Part shown: positions 9,796-23,138 of the stretch, one piece after another
How the letters are laid out: every line of letters starts with the position of its first letter
How positions within the stretch are numbered: position 1 is the stretch's first letter
Origin: Brachyhypopomus gauderio
Taxonomy: Eukaryota > Chordata > Actinopteri > Gymnotiformes > Hypopomidae
Direction of reading: 5' to 3'
Length of the DNA: 64,000 nucleotides
Assembly: GCF_052324685.1 (NCBI RefSeq)
Contig: NC_135212.1
Span: 10,760,438-10,824,437 of the forward strand
Program-made: the position numbers and the translations under genes
Notes under the pieces: model-generated
What the model was told of the DNA's origin: nothing
The model's database searches: none
The model's input: only the letters and a program-made list of their open reading frames with translations

Positions 9796-12700
9796 GTGTG
9801 ATGTCTGTGGGTCCTGCTATCTGCAGAGTTAATCAGAATGTTACGTGTTATGGGGCTCTGGGACAGGAACTTCAGCTGGAGTTGGATGATGGGGATGAAA
9901 TGATCTTAAAGAAGGAAAACAGTTATGTTTTAAAAATTACAAGGAACAGAACCACACTGAACCAGCCAAGATGGTGGTTTATAGCTGATAACAGAACCAT
10001 TATAATACCCAGTACAGAGAGGGAGGACTCAGGAAGATACAGATTAGACACCTTTGATGTGAGTGGTGCTAATAAAGGCCAATATCATCTCCATCTGAAC
10101 ACTGAAGGTAGGACAAAACTATGAAATTGTACATTTTCATGTAATTTATAATTGCACATTCCCAACTGTAACGGAGTTGTCTGTATAATGAGTCCATTTA
10201 CAAGTCTTCTCTTTTTTCTCTCGGATTCCACTGGCCTTATTCATGAATTCCCTGTTTGTAAAAATGACATCTGTATTATTTGTTATTGAGTATATACAAG
10301 ACCAACTCATTGATGATACAGAACAAGACACACACACATACATATATCATTAATTTACAAGTGAAATATTAATGAATGTTTCTTGAACCTAAGCACTTGG
10401 ACAACACATTGATATTATTTGAAGACTTGATGCCAAGGCTTTCATTCATTCCCTGAAAAGAACAATTTGGACACTTGGTACATTGTGAAGTTTGCCTGGG
10501 GGGGATGGGCTGTCTGTCACAATACGGGGGACCCGTCAGGCCACCACCTGAGGGTCATTTGTCTATATAAGTCTTGTATTTATACCAGTTGACTGATGGT
10601 TATTGTATCCTTAATTTCAATCTTGTCACAGGTCTTTAGTTGGTGCATGTTATCATTAAACCCTCCTTTTTCCCTGAGACTGGCGTGACCGCACTCCTCG
10701 CCCGTCACAGAATAACCAGCCACCTTTTGGAAGCTGCCAGCCTCCTTTACTTTCTCCTCTGTTTATGGTGTAGGTCTCGTGGTGTTTGTCTGCATGATGT
10801 ATGTTTGTCGTGTGTTGTGTGAGAGGGAGCTGGGTCGGTCACCGTTCATCCCGCCGTGTCTAAATGTTTTTGTCTTGCACACTATATGTAACATGGCGGG
10901 GACTAGTACCCACGACTGGGGTAATGCTCCTCTCACACGAGACTGCCTATGCCTCGAATGTTTGCTCGTCCTTCGTCGTGTGTGTGTGTGTTTGAACACT
11001 GTGTATGATGTCTGGGACTGGAGCTGGTGAGTGTGTTGTCACATCTCTTGTGTCTGGTCTAGTGTGTTCGCTTTTTTTCTAGTGTGATTGTGAATTTTGT
11101 TTTGTTAATTTCCCATTAAGGGGCTTCCCCTAAACATGTTTGTGGGTGTGGTCTCTTGCCAAGGAGAGTGACAAGGAGGAGGTGCACGTGTCTAGGCCCT
11201 GGCTGGAGATGCCAGGGCAGGTGCACGCTTAGTGTGTGTGCGCGTGTGAATTTTCTCCCTGGCAGTGGACAACAGCACTCCTGGACCTTGTGGGAACTCC
11301 ACAGTATGCAGGAGCCCCCTTATGTTATGGGGATATAATATAATGTTTGGGGATTGTAGGGCTCCAGTCTGAAGAGCTCCTGCCGAATACCAAGATCCTC
11401 TCCTCGTGCTTGAGGAGACCTGGAAGAGGGCCCTGGATGTAGATGGCCTGCTAAGGGATGGAGGGTTTACTCCTGGAACCTCGTGGTGGGTGGAGGAGGC
11501 CACTCTGCTATACTTCTCCGTGAGGGGCGGACTCTCAGGCCGGACAGGGGTGTCCGGGGCCATGGTCCCTAGCACTCCTGGGTTAGGTGGAGGAGTCCAC
11601 CTCACGATGATCATCTCCGTGAGGATGAGTCTCCCCAGTAGGCTAGGATGACCCCGTACGGAAGGCAGAGGTCAACCCCGAGAGCAGAGTTAGGTTCGGG
11701 AGGTGGTTTGTGGGTGGTGTAACAGCACCCCGGGGAGGTATCCTGCACACACACGCACTATGGATGAGTTTGTGAGCCCATGTCGCTCCTCGTCCTTCTT
11801 ATTTGTGTGGCTGAGCGGCCAGATGCCTGCTAGGGCGTGAGGGCCCTGTGACCTACTTGGACGTGGTTGTCGTCTTGTTGACGGCCCAGTCGGTCCAGGA
11901 CCCCACCCGGGGAGGGGTGAGCTAATCTGTGTTTTGTGTTTTGTTACAGCTCATGGACTGCAGGAGTTGTGTCCCTGCCCTGTCCCTTGCCCTCCTGCCC
12001 CCTTCGTTATGTGTACTGCCGCTGTGGGCCCCTCGGCTGTGCAGCTTGGTGGGGGGGAGTCTGTCACAATACGGGGTGGGGGGTGGCTCCCCCTGCTGGG
12101 CTCCCCCCTGCCGGTCGTCCCCGTCCGCAGCGGCTGTTGTCCCTTTATTGTTGCATTGTGTTCGTCCCTCAGGTGGGTGTGTCTTATAAGGCCACCACCT
12201 GAAGGTCGTTTGTCCGTCTATGTCTTCTTTGTCACACATTTTAATGAGGATGTTTAACAAGATTTGTAAGAGATAACAGAAAATAATATTGCAACATTAC
12301 TGAAACATTCATGAATATATCAAAGCTTAATGCATCATAAATCATTACAAAAGACATCCCTAATTTTCTTTTGAATTCTGTTCTCTAATCTCCAGCTGTA
12401 GTGTCCTCAGTGAAAGTGAGTTATAGCTGTGTGTCCAGTAAGAGGACAGTGTCCTGTTCCTCTGAGGGAGACCAGCTCCACTTCAACTGGACTCTCAGTG
12501 GAAACAGAATCACACACCAATTGGATGATGGGAACAGGACTCTCCTGCTGGAGGAAGAGCAAGTTGGACAGATCACCTGTCACGTACAGAATCACATCAG
12601 CCATGGACAAAGTTCTATTGCGGTACACCAGTGTTCTGGTAAATCTCACTTAAGACTTTTATGATCACATTAAAGACAATAACCGTGATACAGCAGAATT

Positions 12701-14133
12701 TTTTTTACTCAATGTTCAAAAGGAAATTGGATTGGATTACTGAAATGGAGAATAACAGTGCTCTGCTGACTTCTTAGAGGTCTATTTCCCTGCAAAATGT
12801 CACTCCAGCACACCTGACTGTAACGTTAGTATTAGTGCTTTAGGTATTAGTTGCTAGTTGTAGTTACATTCTGCAGGGTGGTGGATCTTCACATCATGAT
12901 TTTATTAATGGACATATAGAGAGGAGTGAATTCTAGTGATACTCCACTGATGTACAATTCCAAGAACTTCAACTGCAGCTCCCACAAAAGCAGTGAATGT
13001 GATGTCATCTGGCTATGGTACAAGTCTAACTGATAAAAAAAACCCTCACTCCCATTCAGAATCACACATCAGGCTCCCTTTCCCTATTAAGACCCCTGAG
13101 TAAGTGAGATGTTATGTTAAAGTGCTAGAGATGTTTCGTTCAATCACTCCGGATCCCTCATTTCAGGAGTACATTAAATCTAGTGCCACTGTCACGTTAC
13201 GGTCCCCGACCCCTCCCTTTTGGGTGTGTGTTTACGTTGTCTACATCTAGTCGTCTGCGTCTGTGGCTATCCATGGGTGCGGTTACATCTTGTGTTAATC
13301 CGTCTCACCTGTGGCTCGTCTCATCACTTGGAGTTTATGTGGTTTGTCTATTTAATGTGCGTTCGCGCAGTGTCCTGTGCTCATCGTTGTTTGAGTCTTA
13401 CACGTTCGTGGGTATCGTGTTTCATGTGCGCCGTCTGCGCTTTATATGTATTATATGTATGAATAAAAGTAACGTTCGAAAGTTGCAAAGGATTCCGTGC
13501 CTCGTCCTTCACCGCGCCCCGCGCGTTACAGCCACCCTCTCTTCAGTTTCTTTTTGTTTATATTAAAAGTTACAAAGCTCATCACCATAGCACAGGGCTA
13601 TTCAACTATATTTTTCTGCGGGCCAAATTTGGCAGAGAGCTCTGACCTGTGGGCCAGACAATATTCAGACCTATACCAATACTGTCATAGTGGATGTATA
13701 ATTGAATGTAATCTGATTGGGGGGGGGGGGGGGGGGGGGGGGGGTGGCGAACGTAACGCTTGTGCCGCATAGACACAACATGGCGTAAAGCGTCACACAG
13801 TGTCGTAAAATGTTGCAAATACAATGTTATTTATTTTCATGGCGGTTTATCAAATATTTATTATTATTTATGGGGAGATGGGCCGCCAGTTGAATAGCCC
13901 TGCCATGGCATAACATTATTCTTTGTATGTGAGGCTTAAACACATATTAATCTTATTGAATTCGTCTAATATTTAGGCGTGATGCCACATCATAACTGCT
14001 TTGTTAATTTCTCTCTTGCTCTCCCTCTCAGACGTCATGTTTCTGTGTATGTGGGTTTTGGAGATCATCACCCTGCTGTCACTGTTAGGAGGTTTTCACA
14101 TCTACATCAAAAGCAAACAGAGAGCAGTGGAAG
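9796..14133 (+). CDS. CD2/SLAM-family-like immunoglobulin receptor (three exons seen)
   Basis: This is a cell-surface adhesion/co-receptor type protein. Exon 9796-10107 encodes an IgV-type domain with the DSGRY motif of the F strand and three N-glycosylation sites (NVT, NRT, NRT). Exon 12396-12638 encodes an IgC2-type domain with four cysteines (SYSC, VSC, ITC, HQC), the two-disulfide pattern of CD2-family membrane-proximal domains. Exon 14032-14133 encodes a transmembrane helix (VLEIITLLSLLGGF) followed by basic residues IKSKQR. All three are phase 1-1, with AG/GT borders and no internal stop. The signal-peptide exon was not found; the 110 bp upstream is bounded by a solo LTR. The introns carry LTR fragments, a solo LTR and a hAT MITE. 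Family membership (CD2, CD48, CD244 or similar) is inferred from domain order. Functionality is unproven because the first exon is missing. Confidence 0.7.
10515..12235 (+). mobile_element. Degraded LTR retrotransposon in the IgV-IgC2 intron
   Basis: An LTR-like segment beginning tgtcacaatacggg (10515-10709, ending cgcccgtcaca) recurs at 12062 to about 12235. Both copies share the ggccaccacctga block, and the second is preceded by a G-rich polypurine tract. The interior (about 10710-12061) has no recognisable gag or pol. It is a much decayed fossil with LTRs of unequal length. Module copies A and B keep only the first LTR and about 400 bp of interior (46510-47120 and about 59235-59845), because a deletion in those copies removes the rest together with two receptor exons. 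Confidence 0.55.
13190..13530 (+). mobile_element. Solo LTR in the IgC2-TM intron
   Basis: A 341-bp solo LTR starts tgtcacgttacggtcc and ends gcgcgttaca, flanked by the perfect 5-bp duplication gccac (13185-13189 and 13531-13535). An AATAAA signal lies about 65 bp before the end. It resembles the LTRs of the 5643-8719 element in its first 40 bases and its ending, so it is a related subfamily. Confidence 0.85.
13593..13902. mobile_element. hAT-type MITE with a poly-G tract
   Basis: This 310-bp MITE has perfect 15-bp inverted ends, cagggctattcaact and agttgaatagccctg. It is flanked by the 8-bp duplication ccatagca/ccatggca (13585-13592 and 13903-13910). It holds a G homopolymer of more than 20 bases (13721-13744) followed by tggcgaacg, the same module as in the other poly-G/C MITEs of this window. 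It lies in the last mapped intron of the CD2-like gene. Confidence 0.9.
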
Positions 14134-15390
14134 GTAAGAACATATTGTTCCACTCTATAGTAATAGACCAAATCAAATACATTAATAATCCAATAGTTTA
14201 AGAAATTTTATATAATTGTTTTCAGGACACATGCTACAATATGAATTGTTTCTTAATGCCTAAAACATCTAAGTAATAATCATCAAAAATCTGGGTTTGA
14301 TTGTTATGAGGACCTTTTATTCAGTGGCGAACCGTCAGGACCTTCAAGGTCCATTGATCTTGAAAAAGATACTTTATCTATATGTAATACATGTTAATAA
14401 TGTTTCACTAATAATTTGTATTTTTCCTCTAAATCGGCTTTCAAATCCACTTTTCGAGCTTGTGCTGGAAAAAAAAAACTCAATACCTAGAACCGTTGTT
14501 TCTATGTAAAAAAGAGAAATGACCTACCCCAGGACCTTCTGTTTATCTGCAGCATACTCTTGCCTTTTACATTAAGATAGCTTTTATTATGGATTAGCAG
14601 TTTAATCAACCAATCATATTTCAAACTAGAATCGTGGGGCGTGCTCCAATGGTCTCAGGGTATTCTCACTGGTCCTTATGCATCAGTTCTGCATGGTTGG
14701 TGTCTCGTGAGCTTTTAGCTCGTGTGCTAGCAAGTTAGCAGCTCTTAGCCAGCACTACCGTGAGGTTTGCCAAGCGTCAATGCAATTTTCAAGACGGTCA
14801 TTCATGAAAAAGTGTATATTGTGAGAAATAATACGTTGCACATAGTATACGCGATGATGACAATAGTAGTATGGACGTGTTTTTAATACTACGGTCATGT
14901 TTTCATTTGTCTGTGTCTAGTGAAGGCCCATAGCCAGTAAGTACCGTTCACCACTGCTTTTATTATAGGTCCATCCATCCATCCATTACGTATCTGAACC
15001 GCTTAATCCCGCTAGTCGGGGTCACAGGGGGGCTGGAGCCAATCCCAGCATCTCCAGGCGAAGGCAGGGTACACCATGGGCAGGTCGCCAGTCCACCACA
15101 TTTTATTATAGGTCACAGACATAATATATTGCTTAGCAACAGTACAATTGCATAACTTTGGTTTGAAGGAGCCAAACTGCTATAATATTATCATACTGAG
15201 GTTGTGCTGTCCTGACACGTAGGCTGTCCCAGTTCTTAGATACCTTAAATATGTTGCCTACTGAGGTACCTTCATCTGGCCGAATTTTAAGGCAGCATCA
15301 AACGTTTGTAATCAAAGCCTATTTAGGCAGCTTACTTGGATTTGGGACAGACCCTAAACCCCATTACCTTAAATGGTTGGAGCAGTGTAT
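14134..15390. other. Intron or 3' flank of the CD2-like gene with an interspersed repeat
   Basis: No further exon is certain here. Positions 14966-15100 contain the tccatccatcc tail and gggtcac...gctggagcc core of an interspersed repeat that is very common in fish genomes. From about 14727 onward the sequence is shared with module copies A and B. Before that point it is unique to the inverted copy. Confidence 0.5.
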
Positions 15391-15726
15391 ATTAGGGATG
15401 TTTATCTTCACCACTAAACTAGATTCGATACACATCTCGATACACTGCCACCGATGCGATATAACTGCAATACTCTGAAACCCCTTGTCGATACGATGCG
15501 ATACAAATCACTCCTGTTCACAATATGATGCGATTCAAAAATGATTGGTAATGATATGACTTATTATATGAGGATTCGGTTTGATAAGTGATCAATCGAT
15601 AGTTAGTTGAGGTTTGAGGATGTATTGGCCTAACCCATCAGTTTTCTTAACTCAATAGCACAATTCTACTTTACTCTCTATTAACATAGTGAATATTATG
15701 ATGTGCAACACTACTGTCTGCTAGAC

Positions 15727-16080
15727 TTACGAGGGGGTAAATTGGCAGTCCCAGACAGTCCCTGACAGTCCCTGAGTGTGTGTCTGTGTCTCTCTGTTCA
15801 ATAAAAAGTAGTGTCTGTGTGTGTGTGTGTTTGTATGCCCAGTGGTGGATGGTGCTCTGCCACTAGGGTCTGTCCTCTCTCCCCTTCCTGCACCCCGTTC
15901 AGTCCCCCAGGGGGCTGTGGATCCTGGCAGAGAGTACGCTGTGCGCAATTGGCTTCCGCTTCTTGCCGGTGTGTCTGTGATTGGTTGTCTGTGACTTGTA
16001 CCTGTGTTGAAATTGTAAAGCGCCTTGGGTATTCTGAAAGGTGCTATATAAATCGAACGTTCATTCATTCATTCATTCAT
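15727..16080 (+). repeat. Interspersed repeat with (TG)n and (ATTC)n tail
   Basis: A (TG)n stretch near 15815-15830 and a 3' part with gcgccttgggtattctgaaaggtgctatataaat precede a (ttca)n run at 16060-16080. The gcgctatataaat motif followed by a short tandem tail is typical of a retroposed LINE/SINE 3' end. Equivalent copies at 45410-45940 and 58220-58670 are more complete. They add a block with the ggaaacccacacaaacac signature found in many animal repeats. The family is not identified. Confidence 0.5.
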
Positions 16081-16334
16081 CATTTAATAATGAATATTTA
16101 CAAATGTACTGGAAACATTTGGATTCACTATGCAAAAATACATAATAAACAGGGAATTTTATTTGCAGGAAACTAAATAAATGTTGACCAGCGTATTCAG
16201 CTCCCTTTTCTGTCATACTGCTCTCAAAGTAATACGTGTGTCAGCATGTTGTGAGATCTCATTGATGTTATGCCACCATGTGATGTTGAACATGTGATCT
16301 TTCCATTGTAATGCTCTTGGGTGAAGAACTGCAG

Positions 16335-16534
16335 ATGTCAGAGGTTCTGCACACCAGTGTGGATCAAGACGTGTAGAAGAACTCCATCTGAAGAGTGTCA
16401 TGGCAACCATGACACTCCCCAGGTCAAACAGCAGCAAAGAAGCACAAATGAAATTACACACACATTTACAGAACTGCTTACAGAGCATCAATGTTCAGCT
16501 CTTTAAGGACATTGCGAAATTGAATTCATTGTAA
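16335..16534 (+). CDS. Possible cytoplasmic-tail exon of the CD2-like gene
   Basis: After an AG at 16333-16334, an open frame in the required phase 1 runs 66 codons to a TAA. It encodes a hydrophilic segment beginning VRGSAHQCGSRR. This is where a terminal exon of the receptor would be expected. The same stretch in copies A and B lacks one CA dinucleotide (acacacaca against acacaca), which gives a different and shorter end. No tyrosine signalling motif is seen. It could equally be chance, so treat it as a candidate only. Confidence 0.25.
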
Positions 16535-18334
16535 AAACTGCCCAAGCTGGTCTGTTCTTGCTTGGACATCTCTTAATTTTGCATGATGGCAGAAAGGTTG
16601 TGTCCCTGTCCAGACTCAGCAGTGAAAAATGTGTTTTGCAACGTATAGGAAAGGTAAAGTTACATATGCATTGCAAACAATATTGTTTGTTAAATGTTTT
16701 GCTTGTTGGCAAAATGTGTATTGTGCACTGATGGGAAAGTGATGGATGTTGTCTATGTGTAATAAACTGTCATGTAGAGGAAATGGGAGGAGTTCTGTTG
16801 GAGAGAGAGACACAGTAGCTGCGTTACAAGATCTAGGCTAAAGCTTAGATAGGCTGCATCAATCAGCCATTACATCATAGGAGGCTGTTCCAACTGAAGG
16901 GCCCTTCAAATACACCCTAGAAATGCAGCCTACATTCAACCTGATTTGTAAGACATGACTGACGTATGCTTCCTGCTCCTCAGTTACCCACAGTTCCCTG
17001 TGCATGTACCGTCCACACAAAGCAGCAGAATATAAAAAGTTTTTTAATGTTACTTGCTTGTACTCTTGGCTTTATTTAATATGTATATTTCCACTGTAAA
17101 TTTCTCCCAGAAGGTCGTCATCTTGGTTACCTGCTCCTACCCCCACACAGAGACTGTCGCCTCCACCGCTAACTTTGACACAAAAACTGTGTGCCAGGCT
17201 TCTGGCTCCCCCACTCCCTCTCTGAATGAATCACGCCTCTCACTGCTTACTGTCTGTGTTATCAATGCTTGTATGTGCTATGGGGATGTTTTGCATGCAC
17301 ACAGACTGTTGTCCTGTTTGTGAGAATAATCTGGTCATATTTTTTGTCTCCTCCTAATGTTTATCTCTCTATGTTTCTCCCTAATCTGTACGGCGGCACC
17401 TTGAAGTGTGGCCACTCTAGGTTCCCTGTGCTTTACACCGGGGTCCTGGGGAAACTGAATTTCCCACTCGTGGGATCAATAACATTTGTCATTATTATTA
17501 TTGTCATTGTTTGTTTAAAATATTTTTCATATACATCAAGTATTTTGCTTAAAAATACCATTGCACATAACACAAATAGCATTGTGTTAAAGATCAAACA
17601 TGCTAGTTAACTGACTCGGCATACATTTTACTTAGCCAACAGAAAACTGAACTGTTGATGTCACCACTCTGTGTTGTTGGGAGTGTTTCATTGCTTGTAA
17701 GGAGTCACATGACTTATTTAGGACCCACCTATCACGGCTGTGGGTTACAGATTGTGTAGATAATATGACTAGTGAGTTATGGGCATTTGCTAAAATGCTG
17801 TAAGTGTAAAGGTCTGGACTGCAGTGTCCTGTTGTTCTCTTTGAAGTCAACCCTGTACCGTCTTGTTGGTCTTCTATGGGTTCTTAATTATATTTTTTTA
17901 ATTTGTCGTACCATATTTTCCTCAACCTGGAGAGGAACCAAGACTGAAAGAGGGGGTCCCATCCTCTTCTGGTCGACAACGGACACCACAGTAACAGTAA
18001 TGAAAACATCAGGAAATGGCAAAAAAGTGGAGAATGTCCATCCTAGCACTAAGAACTCCATGATTACTCAAGTGATTAACACAACATCGTACAGAAGAAC
18101 AGGACTGGTGGTTTAACAGATTCACACATTAGCATGTCTAGTGTCCCTATTCTAATATTAATACTGATACTTTTAAAGGTTTTCATGTGCACATAAAACA
18201 GGGATTCATGGTTCATGTATGTTTCCATTCCATTTTGAAAATGTTTCATTGCATTCTTTTTTCCACAATGTTAATTTTTAAAATCTGCTTTTAGGACTTC
18301 TAGGAATGCATAAATTTACATAAACATTTTACAC
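16535..18334. other. Module sequence shared by three copies, no gene assigned
   Basis: This stretch is repeated in inverse orientation at 43150-44985 and 55975-57795. A motif typical of LINE 3' ends, gaatttcccactcgtgggat, occurs near 17457-17476, so a truncated non-LTR retrotransposon tail is probable at about 17380-17500. Open frames conserved between the three copies have no recognisable domains. They are best explained by the copies' high similarity. Confidence 0.4.
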
Positions 18335-18419
18335 TGTAAAAAATATCCGTATATTTAACAGAGATAAACAGTAAAACAGTAAAATTGTGACAGGAAATAT
18401 CCGTAAATTATAAAAAATG

Positions 18420-18806
18420 TGTAACGTATAGAACACGCTGAGAGGGATCCTGATGCGGAATAACACGTTCTTTATTTGAATAACTCTGTACAACAAGCCA
18501 CACGATGAGCAAAGTGACGTATGGCAGGTGCAGAGCAGTAGCGTGGGAGCGGTGGTCAGTGCGGTCCAGGGTCGAGAGGCGAGGGCAGAGTCCGGGAGGT
18601 AACCAAGGATCAGGCAGGAGACGTGGTCTAGGGGACAAGCAGAGTTCGGCACACAGAGAGACAATCAGGAATAACGGCTTGGTATGCAACGACATGAGGC
18701 AATACTTCGCAACCAGGAAGTGAAGTCTGGGTGCTTAAGTATGCCCGGAATGTGGGCGTGGTGGTGAGGCAGGTGAACGTGATTATGTTATCTGCTATTC
18801 CTGACA
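18420..18806 (-). repeat. 3' LTR of the Ty3/gypsy element
   Basis: This 387-bp repeat begins tgtaacgtatag and ends attcctgaca as read on the plus strand. It pairs with 23139-23525. The solo LTR at 29093-29486 is a diverged relative that shares the gagagggatcc and aatgcggaa blocks. Confidence 0.95.
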
Positions 18807-21800
18807 GTACCCCCCCGCAACGGAGCGTCTCCAGACGCTCCACGCCGCGAAGGCGGCCGGCCACGGCCCCGGGGGGCGGGGAAATGCGGGTGTGCAGCGT
18901 GAAAGTCGGCGATGAGCGACGGGCAGAGGACATCGCGAGCGGCTACCCAGGCTCGTTCCTCGGGACCATAACCCTCCCAGTCGACGAGATACTGGAGACC
19001 CCCACGCCGTCGACGTGATTCCAGCAGCTCCCGTACTATATACGCAGGTCGGCCGTCAATGTCCAGGGGCTCGGGGGGGGCGATCCAGAACCGGGGCTAC
19101 AGACATGGGACTGTAGTGAACAGGCTTTAGGAGGGATACGTGGAAGACGGGATGGACGCGGTATTGAGGGGGCAGCAGCAGTTCGTAGGAAACAGCGTTT
19201 ATCCTGCGGGTAATCTTGAACGGCCCGATGTATCTAGACTTGAGCTTATGGCAAGGCTGGCGTAGGTTCAAGTTACGAGTGGAGAGCCATACTCGCTGAC
19301 CGGGGTGATATATGAGCGCGGGGAGACGACGGCGGTCAGCGTTCATACGACGGGTGTGGAGCGCGCGCCGCAGCTGAACGTGTGCGAGCTCCCAGGTGCG
19401 GGCACTGTTCTTTAACCAGTCATCCAGAGCGGGGATGTCAGAGGGGGTTTTATCCCAGGGGAAGAACGGCGGCTGGTAGCCGTACACACACTGGAAAGGA
19501 GTCAGTTTGGTGGATGAATGTATGATGGAATTGCGTGCGTATTCAGCCCAGGGGACGTACTTGTGCCAGTCTTTCTGGGAAGAGCAGTATTGGCGGAGAA
19601 AGCGACCTAGCTCTTGATTGTAGCGCTCCACTTCTCCGTTGGATTGGGGGTGGTATCCGGAGGTTAGACTGGCGGTTATTCCGAGTAACTTGCAGAATTG
19701 GGTCCAGACACGGGAGGTGAATTGCACGCCTCTATCCGATACGATATCCTCGGGTAACCCATATATCCGGAAGACGTAGTGGAACACGTCAGAGGCCGTC
19801 TCCATGGCAGTGGGCAGTTTCGAGCGAGGGATCAGACGACACATCTTGGAGAACCTATCCACCATCACGATTATCACCGTGTTACCGCCCGAGACAGGCA
19901 GGTCCGTAACAAAGTCGATGGCCAGATGAGACCACGGACGGCGGGGTATCGGCAAGGGGAGGAGCTGACCAGTGGGCAGTGCTCGGGGTGTGCGCGATTG
20001 TGCGCATACAACACAGGCGAGTACGTAGTCGCGAATGTCCTCCTCCCAGGACGGCCACCAGTATTTCTGGGCGATCAGGTGTTTGGTGCGAGTTATACCA
20101 GGATGACCTGTGCCCGGCGTATCGTGTGCGAGTTGGAGGAGGCGTCCCCGGAGCGGGACCGGGACGTATTGTTTTCCATCGGGACTATCTGCAGGGCCTG
20201 GGTCGGCGCGGAGGGCTTCCTCCAGTTCGTCCTGAACATCCCACCGGATGAGGTCAACGAAACAGGATTCTCCGAGAATATGGTTAGGTATCTCGCCGCT
20301 CGGCGTCTTCTCGTGAATCCGGGATAATGCATCGGCCTTGGTGTTCTTGGATCCAGGTCGGTAATGTACTGTGAATCTGAAGCGGGTGAAAAACAGCGCC
20401 CATCTGGCCTGCCGGGGATTGAGTCGCCTAGCGGACTTGAGATACTCCAGGTTCTTATGGTCTGTATATACCTGGAAAGGGTGCTCTGCTCCCTCTAACC
20501 AGTGCCGCCAGTGTTCGAGAGCCAGTTTCATGGCCAGGAGTTCGCGGTCGCCCACGCCATAGTTCACCTCGGCCGGTTGTAATTTTTTGGAAAGATAGGC
20601 ACACGGGAACAGTTTGGGTGGATTGCCTTGTCTCTGTGAAAGCACTGCCCCCACGCCAACGTCAGATGCATCGACCTCAACGATGAAAGGTAACGAAGGG
20701 TCCGGGAGATGCAATATGGGAGCGCTGGTGAACGCGGTTTTCAGCGCTTTAAACGCCTGTTCCGCTTTGGGTGTCCATATGAAGTGGCGCTTCTTTCCCC
20801 CTTTCAGGAGATCGGTAAGGGGGGCCGCCACCGAACCGAAACCCCTGATGAACCGACGACAGAAGTTGGCGAATCCGAGGAAGCGCTGGAGATCTTTAAC
20901 GGAACGGGGAACAGGCCAGTTTGTGACTGCGTCTACCTTGTTGTTGTCCATACTGATGCAACCCGGCGATAGGGTACAGCCAAGGAAGGAGATGAGAGGT
21001 GCATGAAACTCGCATTTCTCCGCCTTCACGTACAAGCCGTTCTCTCGCAGACGCTGGAGGACCGAAGAGACGTGAGTTATGTGTTCCTGGATAGAGGGGG
21101 AATAGATCAAGATATCGTCTATGTAAACAAACACGTATTTATCAATCATGTCTCGGAATATGTCGTCCATGAAAGCTTGGAACACTGACGGGCTATTAGA
21201 CAGCCCGTATGGCATTACTAGGTACTCATAGTGCCCCCTGGCGGTGACGAAGGCTGTCTTCCACTCGTCACCAGCGCGAATTCTAATCAGGTTGTAGGCA
21301 CTCCTGAGATCAAGCTTCGTGAACACTGCAGCCCCCATTAGTCACTCTTGTGAGGCAGAGATGAAGGGTAGAGGGTAAGCATATTTAGACGTGACAGCAT
21401 TCAGGGCTCGATAATCAATACAGGGACGTAACCCCCCGTCCTTCTTCTCTACGAAGAAAAACCCAGCCGCGACAGGAGATGTCGACGGGCGAATAAACCC
21501 CTTCTGTAGGGCCTCACTGACATAAGATTCCATAGCGGCATCTTCTGGGCGGGAGAGCGGGTACGGCTTAGTTCTCTTGGGCAAGGTTACCCCGGGAAGG
21601 AGGTCGATGGCACAGTCGCAGGTTCTGTGTGGAGGGAGTAAACTGGCACGCTCCTTACTGAATACGTCAGCGAATTCTCTGTACTGCTCAGGGACCGCAT
21701 CGGAGAGAGGTGTGTGAGGACTCTCAACCATCGAGGAGCGAAGGGGTAAATGCATACAATCCTGCTGGCAATGCGATCTCCACGCAACTAATTCGCGTCT

Positions 21801-23138
21801 TTGCCACGAAATGACAGGGTCATGTTCTCTTAGCCAGGGGAAACCGAGGATGACAGAATCGCGAGGAGCGGAGACCAGGAAGAACTGCCTCATCTCGGTA
21901 TGGAACAGCCCGACACGGAGGAGCAAGGGCTTGGTACGTCGGTCAACTAATCCGGTACCTATGGGTTGTCCGCTTACTGAGTTAACTCGGAAAGGGGGGT
22001 TTACCTCCTCAACGGGAATGTTTAACGATCTGGCTAGTTCGCTGTCGAGAAAGTCCCCTCCTGCGCCTGAGTCAACTAACGCTGAGTAGCTGCGAGTTAC
22101 ACCTCCCCAGGTGAGCTGTATAGGTAGGTTAAATTGGGAATTACCACAAAGAGAAAGTAATGGAGGGCTTACTTTTGCTTGAGAGGGGGAATTCCCACGG
22201 AGACGAGGTGGTCGTGTGGAACATCGGTCTCGGAAATGACCTTCCTCGCCACAGTAGAGGCAGAGTCCTTCGCGCATGCGACGCGCCCTCTCCCGGGGAG
22301 TGAGTGGAGACCGGCCCAGCTGCATCGCTTCGGAGTACTCTCGATTGTCCTCTCCGGGGAGACGAGACGACTGGTGAGAAAGAGTGGAAGTGCGTACACC
22401 TGCTGTGTTAGGACGGTGAGTAGTGAGCAGCTTATCTATGTTCACTGCTGCTTGTATGAACTCGGAAAGAGTTAAATCTTCATCTTTACAGGCCAACTCA
22501 ATCTGCAGATCGGTTCTGAGACCGCGGCGGAACACCGTCTTGAGGGCAGTTCCACTCCAGCCACTGCCAGCAGCCAATGTACGGAATTCTCTGGCATAGT
22601 CTGCCGCGCTGCGTCTCCCCTGTTTGATTTCACATAACTGGGTGCCGACATCGCGCCCGGCGGCGGGGTGATCGAAGACGGATCGGAGCAGTTCGGAGAA
22701 GTGGCGCTCCGTATTCAGGGAGTCGTCTCCGCTACTCCAAAGAGCAGTAGCCCAAGCTCCTGCCTCTCCCGTCAGGAATGTCAGCATAAAATCCACCTTT
22801 TGACGATCCGTCTGGAACAGGGCCGGGTGATAGGTGAAGTACATGGAGCACTGCATCAGGAAGTTCTTGCAACGCTCCGGAGACCCGTCATATCGTTCAG
22901 GTAGGGCAACTGGCATATTGGCGGGATGCATCGCAACGGTCAGGGGGGCAGAAGACACAGGGCTGGCACCTTGGACGTTCTGGCGTGCAGATTCGGTGAG
23001 GGCACGGAGCGCGGTTTCTTGGTTACACGCTGTCTCGGTGAGCTGTTGTATACGCTCCGTCAGGGCCGCGATAGTCGCCTCTTGGCGAGCTAGGTGAGCC
23101 TGTGTTTCCGCAGGATCCATGGGAATGGCGAAGTATTC

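Noticed and set aside
19535-23097. Several plus-strand open frames of 60-180 codons within 19535-23097.
   Set aside because: They are antisense to the coding region of the minus-strand Ty3/gypsy element and have the skewed composition expected of such shadows.
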